Below, piece by piece: positions 27,206-36,106 of a stretch of DNA of 61,255 nt; position 1 is the stretch's first letter, and every line of letters starts with the position of its first letter. The notes under the pieces were generated by a model. It did no database searches and was not told the DNA's origin. It saw only the letters and a program-made list of their open reading frames with translations. The position numbers and the translations under genes are program-made. The stretch comes from Candidatus Bathyarchaeota archaeon (GTDB taxonomy: Archaea; Thermoproteota; Bathyarchaeia; 40CM-2-53-6; JALHTG01): NCBI GenBank assembly GCA_022865705.1, contig JALHTG010000100.1, positions 1 to 61,255 on the forward strand, written 5' to 3'.

Positions 27206-27503
27206 TCGTCTCTACCTCGAATCCATATGATATAGCCGCTCTTACTTGGCGCCTCGTTTTAAGTCTATTCAAACAAACATGCTTAGCGCGCACGCACTGT
27301 CCGGGTTCCAGTTCGGTTCAAGAAGGGCGAGCTCTCTGGCAAGAAGACAGTGAACAGTGGCCAGACGCTCAATACGTTTATTCGTAGTGGCGATACACAC
27401 TGTAATGGGCGATGAAGATAGCTGGTATTGGAGAAATACATGACCGATGAAACCAGAACAGAGCCCAGCTTTTTGCGAAACAGTCTATGCGGGTTGTGTG
27501 AAC
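27206..27503. other. Intergenic region without a recognisable gene
   Basis: This stretch holds the putative promoter of the acetyltransferase-like gene (minus strand ACTTAAAACG near 27252) and an AGCGCGCACGC motif near 27285, of a kind seen in several gaps of this window. I see no tRNA fold and no reading frame with coding character. Confidence 0.5.
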
Positions 27504-27785
27504 CTAACCGACCACGCTGATCTTGCCGTACCTTCCAACATTGAGCTGGGTTTCCCCTCTGAAGGCTGTGACATACCCATTCTCAATCTTGACGGTATCA
27601 TTCACATTGACTTGATCGATCGTCTCATTCCAAAGTGACAACTTCATGGTGCCGCTCTCGTCTTCGAGAGTCGCATTTGCAACGCGACTCTGCTCGCCAA
27701 ACCTTGTCATGACATCTCTTGGCTCAGACTTCTCGATCAGTTTTGCAGTTATCTCAACACGTTTCATGCCCGCCTTGAGCTCCAT
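27504..27785 (-). CDS. Small OB-fold single-stranded-nucleic-acid-binding protein
   Basis: 93 residues from the third in-frame ATG. The OB pattern runs VEITAKLIEKSEPRDV, VANATLEDESGTMKLSLWNE, VNDTVKIENGYVTAFRGETQ and LNVGRYGKISVV, as in single-domain RPA-like proteins of archaea. Starts at 27803 and 27794 are also in frame, but a TATA box (ACATATATC, about 27815-27824) places the transcription start close to 27793, favouring 27785 and a nearly leaderless message. It would bind single-stranded DNA or RNA in the cytoplasm. Confidence 0.85.
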   Translation of the reverse strand: MELKAGMKRVEITAKLIEKSEPRDVMTRFGEQSRVANATLEDESGTMKLSLWNETIDQVNVNDTVKIENGYVTAFRGETQLNVGRYGKISVVG

Positions 27786-28030
27786 TATCTTCATCAGGAA
27801 CACCTCAAGTTGCTTTGATATATGTAACGATCCTTTGTTATGACTCGTTCCTAAAGGCTAGTCGACGTGTATTAAAAACTTTCATAGCGAATCATTGAGG
27901 AGAGAACTGAGCCAGCAATGCTTTCCCAAGTTCACCCACAACATTGAGTGCCTGGCATGAATCAACTGAACTGGAACAGAACGAGACTTTAAAAGCAACA
28001 CATTCAACCGGTAACGCGGAAGTGACGAAT

Positions 28031-28606
28031 ATGATTGAGGCTTTGTTGGGAGGTCTAGGGATCCTACTAGCCATAGTACTTGTGCTCGCCATAGCTGCAT
28101 TCTTCTTCGGTTACTACAATAGGATAATCGTTCTCTCTAATAGGGCGGACAATGCGTGGTCTCAGATAGACGTCCAACTCAAGAAACGGGCTGATCTCGT
28201 GCCTAACCTTGTTGAAACAGTCAGAGGATACATGGCACATGAACAGAAAGCTATAGAGATGGTGACCCAAGCAAGAGAGCGAATGCTTAGTTCCGGTGAC
28301 GTAAAGGAGAGAATGGACGCAAGCAACGCTCTGACTGGCGCGCTCAAGACAATCTTCGCCCTTGCGGAGAACTACCCGGCTCTTCTAGCGAGTGAGAACT
28401 TCAAGCTTCTCCAAGAGGAGCTCGATGGAATAGAGAGTAAGATCGCATATGCCAGGCAATTCTACAATGATGCTGTATTGGGATACAACAATGCGATTTC
28501 AACAGTTCCTGGGCGATGGTTTGCAGGGATGATGGGAAGAACAACGCAGCGACTTTACTTGGAGATTCCTGAGGCGGAGAGAGCGCCTGTCAAAGTGACT
28601 TTCTGA
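28031..28606 (+). CDS. lemA: LemA-family membrane protein
   Basis: 191 residues. One N-terminal transmembrane helix (about 8-30) ends in YYNRIIVLSNRADNAWSQID, the LemA hallmark, followed by VQLKKRADLVPNLVETVRGYM and a long helical bundle with LQEELDGIESKIAYARQFYND. The end has FYN...NTxPG-like YNNAISTVPGRWFAGMMG. Earlier frame extension to 27944 overlaps a TATA box (ACTTTAAAAGC near 27985), so the ATG at 28031 (or GTG at 28022) is used. It overlaps HtpX by one base; the LemA-HtpX pairing is common and suggests membrane protein quality control. Confidence 0.93.
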   Translation: MIEALLGGLGILLAIVLVLAIAAFFFGYYNRIIVLSNRADNAWSQIDVQLKKRADLVPNLVETVRGYMAHEQKAIEMVTQARERMLSSGDVKERMDASNALTGALKTIFALAENYPALLASENFKLLQEELDGIESKIAYARQFYNDAVLGYNNAISTVPGRWFAGMMGRTTQRLYLEIPEAERAPVKVTF

Positions 28607-29511
28607 TGCAGCGAACCAGTTTCTATGAGCAAATATCAAAGAACAAGAGAGACTCTGTTCTTCTCACCATTTTTGTTGTTGTTCTCGTGGTTGCAGTAGT
28701 TTACGTTATGAGTCGTATCTTTCTGCCAGAGTCTGCAATGCTGTTCTCGGTCTTCGCGATCATTCTCATGTTCGTTCAGGTTCAGGTTTCCTACAACTAT
28801 GGGGATCAAATAGTGATCAATGCGACGAATGCACACCCGGCAGATCCTGTTAGGCACACCTACTTGATGAACACAGTCGAAGGATTAAGCCTTGCAGCCG
28901 GCATTCCGACCCCAAAGACTTACGTGGTCAATAATGACGAGATAAACGCATTTGCTGTAGGAAAGGATCCAGAGCATGCCTCAATCGCCGTAACGACGGG
29001 GGCACTCGCTCAACTGGACCGGACAGAGCTTGAGGGAGTCGTAGGCCATGAGATCTCACACATCAGGAACCTCGACGTAAGGTTCATGACGCTTGTAGCT
29101 GTGCTCGTTGGCTTGGCTGGAATACTTAGTCACATATTGCTCCGCATGTATTGGTTCGGGGGAGTCCAAACAAGGCGCGATGAACGAAGACGAGAACAAG
29201 GATTGAACATACTGATCATAGTTGGCCTCGTACTCGCAGTCATCGCCCCTCTTGTAAGCCGCCTTGTTCAAGCATTCATCTCCCGAAGACGAGAATTCCT
29301 TGCCGACGCGAGCGGTGCCCAACTTACCCGCTATCCAGAAGGACTCGCTTCAGCACTAGAAAAGATCAAGAATTACAACAGAGGAAAGATGGATGTGAGC
29401 GAATCAATATCGCACTTGTTCATCTCGGATCCAAACCGCAATCCTCTGGACGAGCTGTTCGCTACCCATCCGCCTCTGGAAGAACGGATAGGAATACTCA
29501 GGGCGATGTAG
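28606..29511 (+). CDS. htpX: HtpX-like M48 membrane zinc metalloprotease
   Basis: 301 residues. Two N-terminal transmembrane helices (about 18-35 and 44-62) precede the zinc motif HEISH at 148-152. The third ligand is in REFLADASGAQL. Two more hydrophobic helices (about 158-178 and 200-222) lie between. The ending LDELFATHPPLEERIGIL is the usual HtpX C-terminus. Its ATG overlaps the LemA TGA, so the two are translationally coupled. It degrades damaged membrane proteins in related systems. Confidence 0.95.
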   Translation: MQRTSFYEQISKNKRDSVLLTIFVVVLVVAVVYVMSRIFLPESAMLFSVFAIILMFVQVQVSYNYGDQIVINATNAHPADPVRHTYLMNTVEGLSLAAGIPTPKTYVVNNDEINAFAVGKDPEHASIAVTTGALAQLDRTELEGVVGHEISHIRNLDVRFMTLVAVLVGLAGILSHILLRMYWFGGVQTRRDERRREQGLNILIIVGLVLAVIAPLVSRLVQAFISRRREFLADASGAQLTRYPEGLASALEKIKNYNRGKMDVSESISHLFISDPNRNPLDELFATHPPLEERIGILRAM

Positions 29512-29736
29512 TTCCCGCGTGATGCTGTCGACTATCTAGAAGAGATCGGACAAGATAGATCCGTAAGCATATGATTTCACGACTATCATGTTTCCCACCT
29601 GGTTGGAACTCTCGGAGAAAGGATACAGACATGCCACAAGGCCACGAAAGCTCCGATCTTACCCAAACAGTTAAACGACACCGAAGAGGGCGAAGGATGT
29701 CCGATCTACTGTTTCCGAGTTCAGGAGTGTTTGGAG

Positions 29737-30294
29737 ATGCGGACGCGGACTGTTGATATTCGACTCACAGAAGTATTGGCCATACGTGGAGTTGTTCTTG
29801 GCTTGTTCAATACAGGGTGGCAGATCTACGTATATCGTTCCTCTCAGACAATTCCCGCTACACTTGTCGTCTATGATGTTCAAGACATTGAACTTTGGGT
29901 CTATAGAGACTTCCGAGAGGTCGAAATGACCATTAATACAAAGATCCCAGTGATGGCATATGTCATCACTGACCACGAATTCAGGCTTAGAGTCATTGAT
30001 GGAAGATTCGAGTGGGCGAATGTGACAGAACGACTGGGTCCTTCATACATCACTCCGGGACAAGATGCGAGTCTTGGCACAAACAAAGATTTCATTGGGC
30101 TTCAATCTGGATCGGTCAACCTGTGGATCAATGTGACCTGCCACTTCAAAACCAACCAATCAGCCTTCTGGAGATACAATCAGATTCCGCTAGGCAAGTT
30201 CTGCTTCACACTGGAGTATCAAGACCTCAAGACAAAATACACAATGCGTCAGACCAACACGACTCAAGTATCATGGATGGTTAGGTTGTATTAA
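29737..30294 (+). CDS. Hypothetical beta-rich protein
   Basis: 185 residues from an ATG, with a TTG two codons earlier. No family is recognised. Hydrophobic and aromatic strands alternate throughout (IYVYRSSQTIPATLVVYDV, ELWVYRDFREVEMTI, NLWINVTCHFK), suggesting a beta-sandwich, and there are several N-x-S/T sites. A first hydrophobic stretch (VLAIRGVVLGLF) is too short for a clear anchor. A TATA-like GTTAAACG near 29670 supports transcription. It could be an exported protein whose signal is poor, or an unrelated cytoplasmic protein. Confidence 0.5.
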   Translation: MRTRTVDIRLTEVLAIRGVVLGLFNTGWQIYVYRSSQTIPATLVVYDVQDIELWVYRDFREVEMTINTKIPVMAYVITDHEFRLRVIDGRFEWANVTERLGPSYITPGQDASLGTNKDFIGLQSGSVNLWINVTCHFKTNQSAFWRYNQIPLGKFCFTLEYQDLKTKYTMRQTNTTQVSWMVRLY

Positions 30295-31080
30295 CGGGAT
30301 CTTCTTGGTCGAATCGTCGCGCGCACCATAACCGTATCGCTATGCGATCGTCATGTTCACTAGAATCCTGACCGATCCCGAAAGGAATCAAGCGCAAGGC
30401 TACATAGATCAAGATGGAGAGAACGTTGAACGTCCAGGTTCTAGTCAGCCTCGCAAGAACTCATCTCCTTACAATCGAGAAAGACGTTAAGCTTCCACGA
30501 CAACTCATCAAGACCTATGACAGAAACGCACACAAAGCAAAGCGCAAGACTTCGAGAAAGAGCGCCTAGGATCCTACCCTCTCCGACCCTTTCACGGAAG
30601 ATGCTCTCGATTGGGTCCTCCTTTTAAGCGACGCAAACCCTTGTGGCAGTGAAGCAGGCCTAGCGATGGTCGGAAGGAGAATCAGAGACCCAGACGCCAT
30701 CCGTAAGGCATGCCGCCGATGTGATATCTACAAATTCAACAATTATCATGAAGTATGTCTGATAGTCAAATGCAGATATGCAGTTCCTCGAATACAGTCT
30801 TCGAGCTGAACCAGACAAGCCCCAGATGCCTCGGCGTGCGCTCTGACAAAAAGGTCCCTTTACGCTGTACTAGCCGTCACGAAGACGAACCGCATCTTGA
30901 GATTGGTGTTCGTCGTGAGCAACTGAGCTCATGAAATGCCTTCGGCAGTACAAGCCGGTTGCCAAGAAGGAACATGTCATCGTGACAACAGTCAAAATGC
31001 ACTTTGACTCAAATCAAGGTGATACTTATGTCATCATGGCAGGTTCGAGAAAGCGGATCAGTGCGTCTCGCGCAGCAAAT
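30295..31080. other. Gene-poor, probably decayed region of about 0.8 kb
   Basis: No full-length gene is found. Several short frames look like broken or tiny genes: 30414-30569 (described separately) and one at about 30666 encoding 47 residues with CRRC and later cysteines. A plus frame at 30931-31146 overlaps a better small membrane gene on the other strand. A GTCGCGCGCACC motif lies near 30317. The region has neither a tRNA fold nor a repeat array that I can see. Confidence 0.5.
30414..30569 (+). pseudogene. Possible decayed RNase P component 4 (Rpp21)-like fragment
   Basis: A 51-residue frame contains VLVSLARTHLL, VKLPRQLIKTYDRNAH and a basic tail (KAKRKTSRKSA). The order helix-LAR-basic-LPRxLxxxY resembles archaeal Rpp21, in which the following residues are two zinc cysteines (CxxC). 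Here aspartate and alanine stand in their place and the second zinc half is missing. If the match is real, the protein is dead or repurposed. The call is tentative, as it may be chance similarity. Confidence 0.22.
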
Positions 31081-31248
31081 CTAGTGAAGCAATGCCCTAA
31101 TTATCAGCAAGGTTCCAAGCAGCATAGCCCCGATGGCCAGAATTAGGCTCCTGGAAATCGTGATCCATCCTTCGTCAGAAGCTAGCCATACGAATCCAAA
31201 GGCTACCAGTAGAAGACCGAGCATCATTGTCGAAGTGTGTCTTCTCAT
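31081..31248 (-). CDS. Small two-helix membrane protein downstream of uS11
   Basis: 55 residues beginning MRRHTSTMMLGLLLVAFGFV. Two hydrophobic helices (about 8-24 and 33-51) are separated by a short polar loop, SDEGWITISRS, so it forms a membrane hairpin. It starts 46 bases after the uS11 stop on the same strand. A TATA-like TATTTCATATG near 31280 could give its own transcript. The reading frame is short but its hydrophobic pattern is hardly random. No family recognised. Confidence 0.55.
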   Translation of the reverse strand: MRRHTSTMMLGLLLVAFGFVWLASDEGWITISRSLILAIGAMLLGTLLIIRALLH

Positions 31249-31294
31249 ATGATATGCCTGCCAGTAGCTCAGTCACATATGAAATACTAGATGT

Positions 31295-31693
31295 TCATAC
31301 CCTGCGGCCCCGTCTGCCCCCTGGCCTTCTTGTGCCATCGTGAGGTATCGGTGTGACATCTTCAATTCTGCCTATCCTGAAGCCCGCTCTCGCAATCATT
31401 CTGATTGCTGCCTGGGCACCAGTTCCAGGAGTTCTCGCGCCATGACCTCCAGGAGCTCTCACCCGGATGTGAAGAGCAGAAATCCCCCTGTCCCTCGCGA
31501 TTCTTGAGGCAGCTGCTGCTGACTGCATTGCGGCATACGGAGAGCCTTGCAGTCGATCCGCTCGCACATGTTGACCGCCGGAACTCCTCGAAATAGTTTC
31601 AGCTCCACTTAGGTCTGTTATGTGAACGATTGTGTTGTTGAACGAGGAGTATATGTTCACTATTCCCCACCGTTCAACTTTCTTCTCAGCCAT
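31295..31693 (-). CDS. rps11: Small ribosomal subunit protein uS11
   Basis: 132 residues, the usual archaeal length. [34 protein letters not shown] and the C-terminal [23 protein letters not shown] with [21 protein letters not shown] are diagnostic. It binds 16S rRNA in the platform of the small subunit. A GGAGGGA site lies before the ATG and a TATA box (GGTTAAATAAAA) at about 31744-31755 lies upstream. It stands outside the usual S13-S4-S11-RpoD cluster in this window. Confidence 0.97.
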   Translation of the reverse strand: MAEKKVERWGIVNIYSSFNNTIVHITDLSGAETISRSSGGQHVRADRLQGSPYAAMQSAAAASRIARDRGISALHIRVRAPGGHGARTPGTGAQAAIRMIARAGFRIGRIEDVTPIPHDGTRRPGGRRGRRV

Positions 31694-31803
31694 GCAGATT
31701 CCCTCCGTACGTCGTATTGGTAAGGGGCTGTACAGCTCTCCAGTTTTTATTTAACCTTTCTCAAGAACCTGTTGCATAGAGTAAGCATGAGAAGAATATT
31801 GAA

Positions 31804-32259
31804 TTGTTGAGCTCAGACATAGAGATAACAAGGGTAAGGAACGAGTTCCTGGAAGCGATTTGTGAGATTGAACGCGAATCGTTTTCGGAACCGTACCCCC
31901 CTTACATCCTCGCGGCTATGGCTATGGAGACCCCTGAGACATTCTTGGTTGCAGTTTCAAATCTCAGAGTTGTTGGCTATGTCTTGGCATCGCTGAACAA
32001 AGATTCCGGACACATACTATCAATCGCTGTGCGAACAAACCTCAGAAGAAGAGGGATCGGATCGAGACTAATGGCCGCGATTCTGGAGGCACTTCGAAAG
32101 AAAGGTGCCCAACATGTCATATTGGAAGTTAGAATGTCGAATCTTGATGCGCGAATGTTCTATGAGAAGCTCGGATTCACGGAAGCAGGACGAGTCAGGG
32201 CATACTATCGTGATGGAGAGGATGCGCTGAAGATGGAGTCTCGCATTGGAGGATACTGA
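31804..32259 (+). CDS. rimI: RimI/Ard1-type N-terminal protein acetyltransferase
   Basis: 151 residues. GNAT fold with IEITRVRNEFLEAICEIERESF, a VVGYVLASL strand, SIAVRTNLRRRGIGSRLMAA (acetyl-CoA pyrophosphate loop RRRGIG), and NLDARMFYEKLGFTEAGRVRAYY at the end. These are typical of archaeal N-alpha acetyltransferases that act on nascent protein N-termini. Start is TTG at 31804 or 31807. It is divergent from uS11. Confidence 0.9.
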   Translation: MLSSDIEITRVRNEFLEAICEIERESFSEPYPPYILAAMAMETPETFLVAVSNLRVVGYVLASLNKDSGHILSIAVRTNLRRRGIGSRLMAAILEALRKKGAQHVILEVRMSNLDARMFYEKLGFTEAGRVRAYYRDGEDALKMESRIGGY

Positions 32260-32320
32260 GAAGGGCAGGTCATCCGAAACCATGAATATGTGCGCGGAAA
32301 CTAGGCTTCAATTCCACGAA

Positions 32321-33241
32321 CTAGAAAAGTATAGCGTCTCTAGATAAGTCATATGCAGAAAGAGCCGGCCTAGTCACATCAAGATTGAGATAAGCGGCGT
32401 GCGTGTTCCCATAAGGGACCCCCTTTCTAGAGAAGATCGTCAGAATCATTCCTTTGTGAGACACTGAAACTCCGTCTGAGCATGCTTCGTGCGCTCGTAT
32501 GAGCGTCTTCACTCCTAGCAGCTTGAGAATGCGAGTTGTCACATCTTCTCCAAAAAGCTTCCCTGCCCCTCTTGGAGACGGAGCTGTTCCCTCCATATCC
32601 TCCGATGGATCGTTCCAAAGCATCTCCTCCAAATGTGATGCTTTGGGATGTGTCAGGTTGGCCTGAGCGATGTCATCGATGGATTCGACAAGACTGGGTA
32701 TCCCTCCATGAAGGAAGAGATATTCTCCGTCGATAATGGCTGCATGGTGAAGAGCTTCCCAGAGCCTCTGCAATTCCTCATAGATGCCCTTGCCCAGGTT
32801 ACCAAATCTGTTTCGAAGCTGGCTCGGAAGATCATGAGGAATAGCTTGCAGGTCTTTTGGTCCTTCATGGTTTCCTCTAAGAAGGATTACAGAATCCGGA
32901 AACGTCATCTTCAGACGGAGCACTGCCACATATACCTCAGGTGACTTGCTTCCTCTGTCGCCATAGTCTCCCAAGAAAAGAATTCTCATTCGTCCTTTTT
33001 CAATCCCTTCAAGAACATGACTGTCTACCAGAATCGGAAGTAGACTCTCAAAATCCCCGTGAACATCACCCACAACGACCAAACTGCCCGAGGGAGGTAT
33101 GCGTACGAGTCCACCTTCGGTGGCAATGTCTCCCTGCTTTTTCTTCTTCGTCTCGGATTGCAGGCTGGACTCCACTTCTTGGACCAGATTCAGCATTTCC
33201 CGTGCAGTAATATTCTCAGCATTTTCGAGAAATTCGTCCAT
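32321..33241 (-). CDS. PPP-family serine/threonine protein phosphatase
   Basis: 306 residues from an ATG at 33241; a TTG three codons earlier is possible. All metal-binding signatures are present: GDVHGDFESLL, LFLGDYGDRGSKSPEV and LLRGNHEGP. LFLHGGIPS and the later histidine in TLIRAHEACSDG follow. This is a PP1/PP2A-like catalytic core with two metal ions that hydrolyses phosphoserine or phosphothreonine. An N-terminal helical stretch of about 45 residues is extra. It starts 25 bases after the dihydrodipicolinate synthase-like gene and may be co-transcribed. Confidence 0.93.
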   Translation of the reverse strand: MDEFLENAENITAREMLNLVQEVESSLQSETKKKKQGDIATEGGLVRIPPSGSLVVVGDVHGDFESLLPILVDSHVLEGIEKGRMRILFLGDYGDRGSKSPEVYVAVLRLKMTFPDSVILLRGNHEGPKDLQAIPHDLPSQLRNRFGNLGKGIYEELQRLWEALHHAAIIDGEYLFLHGGIPSLVESIDDIAQANLTHPKASHLEEMLWNDPSEDMEGTAPSPRGAGKLFGEDVTTRILKLLGVKTLIRAHEACSDGVSVSHKGMILTIFSRKGVPYGNTHAAYLNLDVTRPALSAYDLSRDAILF

Positions 33242-33266
33242 GATTGCCAAGAGGGGATGTCACTTA

Positions 33267-34148
33267 TCAAATCAAATCGAGATCAGCAAGCACTTTCCTT
33301 ATTTCCGTTCGAGCTTCCTCTCTCAAAGCCGATAGAGGGCTCTTCGGGAATCCGGCGGGTTTTCTCATTATCGACAGTGCTTCTTTGCAAGCCACCACTC
33401 CGTATTTCTTTGTGAGAACATCATTAAGAGGCAACAATTTCAGCTGAAGATCCTTGGCTCTCTCGTAATCCCCTTTCAGAAAAGCCTCATGAACCTCACT
33501 ACATTGGCGCGGTGCCGCGTTGGCTATGGCAACTATGGCTCCTTTTCCGCCCAACATCAGAGTGGGATAAATCAGGTCGCCAGTTCCTGCCAAGACAGAT
33601 ATCCTGTTTCCCACAAGTCGGATGATCTCTGCAATCTGCCCCAAGCTACCGCCGCTATCTTTGATCCCCACAACGTTATCCAATCGCGCGAGTTCGGCAA
33701 CAACTCTTGGCTCAAGGTTGAATCCTGTGAACTTCGGAACATTGTAGAGAAGCATTGGCATATCTACTGATCGGGCGATTGCTGTGTAGTGTTCAACCAA
33801 CTCTCTATCAGACAGTCTGAAGAAGAACGGCGTCACAATGAGAGCAGCGTCTGCTCCAATGTCTTTTGCAGCCTTCGTCAAACGGATTGTGTCCTCTGTG
33901 CTCAAGCTCCCAGTCCCAGCTATCACTGGTACCTTTCCATTTGCTTGGTCAACAACTATCTTCACGACTCTGTTGCGGTCTTCTATGCTCAGGTACGGAG
34001 CTTCACCATTGCTGCCGCACGGGACTAGGCCTCCGATCTTGTTCTCAATCCAGAAAGTAACACATTGTCTTAGTGATTCCTCATCAACTTCGCCGTTCTG
34101 TTTGAATGGGGTTACGTGCGGAACCATCACCCCTTCTGGCTTGAACAT
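33267..34148 (-). CDS. DapA/NanA-family class I aldolase (dihydrodipicolinate synthase-like)
   Basis: 293 residues. The TIM barrel shows VPHVTPFKQNGEVDEESLRQ, the pocket GSNGEAPYLSIEDRNRV, the tyrosine strand MLLYNVPKFTGFNL, and the Schiff-base lysine in NVVGIKDSGGS. This set fits DapA, but the same fold serves many 2-oxo acid aldolases and archaeal members often act on sugar acids. No lysine-pathway neighbour is present, so the substrate remains open. Confidence 0.88.
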   Translation of the reverse strand: MFKPEGVMVPHVTPFKQNGEVDEESLRQCVTFWIENKIGGLVPCGSNGEAPYLSIEDRNRVVKIVVDQANGKVPVIAGTGSLSTEDTIRLTKAAKDIGADAALIVTPFFFRLSDRELVEHYTAIARSVDMPMLLYNVPKFTGFNLEPRVVAELARLDNVVGIKDSGGSLGQIAEIIRLVGNRISVLAGTGDLIYPTLMLGGKGAIVAIANAAPRQCSEVHEAFLKGDYERAKDLQLKLLPLNDVLTKKYGVVACKEALSIMRKPAGFPKSPLSALREEARTEIRKVLADLDLI

Positions 34149-34238
34149 TCAGGATCACACCATAAATGATAAACAGAGTGCTGACCCGTCAGGAGATACG
34201 AAACTCATGCAATGAGACAGTAAATCCTTCAAGCATTT

Positions 34239-35393
34239 CTATCGTCCTGACAGCAGGTCGCTGATTGTCATCAGTTTCACATTCATTGGGGGTCTCACGC
34301 CTTCTGCTACTCTGTCCCCGACGATATACTTGACACCTTTCTGATCGGCCATGTCCAGTATCCTTTGGGTGATCACCCCGTCGAAGACCAATGTGTGTAT
34401 TCCCTGTGTTTCAGGCAGCTTCTCAGCAAGTTCACTTACCGGAATGCGCATGAGATCTGTGCCGGACTCGTTGAACAGGATCGCCTCTAGACTTCCCCTC
34501 AACTGTGCCGCAGCTTCACTTATCTTCTCTGGCAATTCCATTGGAGGCCTCACGACGCGCCTTTCAACGGAAACCTTGGACGGAGGAAGCTTGTCTCTCA
34601 GCGCCTTCATTATTTCTTTGGGCGTTAGGTCCTCGACCTCTTTGCCCGACGGAGCTTGAGCGACGTAGTCGAGGTCAGCTACTTGCATGAGTTCTTTGAG
34701 AATGAGCTCTCCTCCTCGGTCTCCGTCAAGAAACGCGGTCACTTCTTTGTTCTTGCAGAGTTGGATGATTGATTGAGGGATCTTTGCTCCATTGATTCCA
34801 ATGGCATTCTTTATTCCGCATCTGAGCAGATTGATCACGTCAGCTCTTCCTTCAACCAAAACAATCGATCCGCTTGTCTCCATTTCAGGTCCAGCAGGAA
34901 GATTCTCCGGCCCGTAGTTGACAACTTCAGCTGATCGGATGGATTGAGCAACCTCTTTGACAATCTCATCAGTACTCGGCTGATCTTCAACAACCCATTT
35001 TCTCAGGATCTCTTTGGCCTTGTTCATGATGACCTTTCTTTTTTCGTCTCGCACATCTTGGACTGTTTCGAGGACTACTTTTGCATCACATGGCCCTATT
35101 CTGTCGACGCTTTCAATAGCCGCTGCTATCAAGGCGGTTGAAGCTCTGTCGAGGCTTGATGGTATCGTTATGATACCAGAAGTCCTATCTTGCTTTGATT
35201 CAAGCTCAATCTCAAGTCTTCCGACACGTCCGCCCTTTTGGAGTTCTCTGAGATCTAGATCGGTTCCGAATAGGCCTTCCGTCTGCCCAAAGATGGCCCC
35301 AATCACGTCTGGCTTTTCAACGACTCCTTCCACTTCGAACCTTGCCTTCACCACATATTTCGTGGTAGGCGTGTATTGCGAACTTTCTGCCAT
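34239..35393 (-). CDS. dnaG: Archaeal DnaG primase-like protein (Toprim)
   Basis: 384 residues. The Toprim core is visible as SIVLVEGRADVINLLRCGIKNAIGING and EVTAFLDGDRGGELILKEL, preceded by the archaeal helical region (KYVVKARFEVEGVVEKPDV). The acidic DxD equivalent is DGDRG. Archaeal DnaG associates with the exosome and acts as an RNA-dependent primase or RNA-tail factor. An ATG at 35393 has AAAGGTG before it, better than the GTG at 35402. It is followed by the aldolase-like gene after 90 bases. Confidence 0.95.
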   Translation of the reverse strand: MAESSQYTPTTKYVVKARFEVEGVVEKPDVIGAIFGQTEGLFGTDLDLRELQKGGRVGRLEIELESKQDRTSGIITIPSSLDRASTALIAAAIESVDRIGPCDAKVVLETVQDVRDEKRKVIMNKAKEILRKWVVEDQPSTDEIVKEVAQSIRSAEVVNYGPENLPAGPEMETSGSIVLVEGRADVINLLRCGIKNAIGINGAKIPQSIIQLCKNKEVTAFLDGDRGGELILKELMQVADLDYVAQAPSGKEVEDLTPKEIMKALRDKLPPSKVSVERRVVRPPMELPEKISEAAAQLRGSLEAILFNESGTDLMRIPVSELAEKLPETQGIHTLVFDGVITQRILDMADQKGVKYIVGDRVAEGVRPPMNVKLMTISDLLSGR

Positions 35394-35669
35394 AATTTTC
35401 ACCTTTCTTCAATTCTTATTCAATGAACCTGTATTGCGAAAGGCTCACAGTCAGCCTGTGCAAATACAAACTACTGCAAGCGTTCCTGCCTTATATCAAG
35501 TTTCTTTGAGTGTTCTTACAGACGAGCGGATTTGAGCAAAACGTTCTATGATCTGGCGTTGTTCTAGAACGTAATCTCTCGTGCGCGCTCGTGAACCAAA
35601 CCCTGACTGCAATAGCAGGAATCGACTCGTTTGGAAGAGTCAGAGTTGCTTATGCATGCGCTCCTGAAG

Positions 35670-36098
35670 TCAGGGCTCAGAACCCGCAGGAGATCGCTGT
35701 TGCTCATTCTCTGTTCTCATCTTTTCCACAAGACTGGACAGCCCTTCTACTGTTCTCAAGTCCTGTTTGATCAGGGCACCAAGTTGCCTCCGAAGCACAT
35801 CATCTGTTCTTATCCTGAGCTGGGCAAGTTCTTTCGCCATTCGAGCCGAGAGATCTCTTCCTTCTCTGTCAAAGTCAGTGAGAAGCATCACCTTTTTCGC
35901 ATGAATCTGACTTAGAAAATCGATAAGACCCCTCCCAGAGCTCTTGAAGCAAAGAATCGGCCCCGTCAGCCCCAATTTGCGCAGCGTTTCCTTGTCCTTC
36001 TTCCCTTCGACTATGATGACAGTCCCTGAATTGGATTCACCCAAAATCCGGCGCAAGATCTTCTCTATCTTCTCTCGTCTTTTCCTTTGGCTTGACAT
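35670..36098 (-). CDS. Small Toprim-domain protein (UPF0292/RNase M5-like)
   Basis: 142 residues. The Toprim pattern is VIIVEGKKDKETLRKLGLTG with catalytic glutamate, followed by VMLLTDFDREGRDLSARMA with the DxD pair. The first 24 residues are a basic helix that may bind nucleic acid. Such free Toprim proteins resemble RNase M5, which trims 5S rRNA in bacteria, but the role in archaea is not established. It begins 8 bases after the TyrS stop. Confidence 0.85.
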   Translation of the reverse strand: MSSQRKRREKIEKILRRILGESNSGTVIIVEGKKDKETLRKLGLTGPILCFKSSGRGLIDFLSQIHAKKVMLLTDFDREGRDLSARMAKELAQLRIRTDDVLRRQLGALIKQDLRTVEGLSSLVEKMRTENEQQRSPAGSEP

Positions 36099-36106
36099 TA
36101 CGTCTC

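Noticed and set aside
30931-31146. 71-residue plus-strand frame
   Set aside because: No family pattern, and its 3' third overlaps the better supported two-helix membrane protein on the minus strand.
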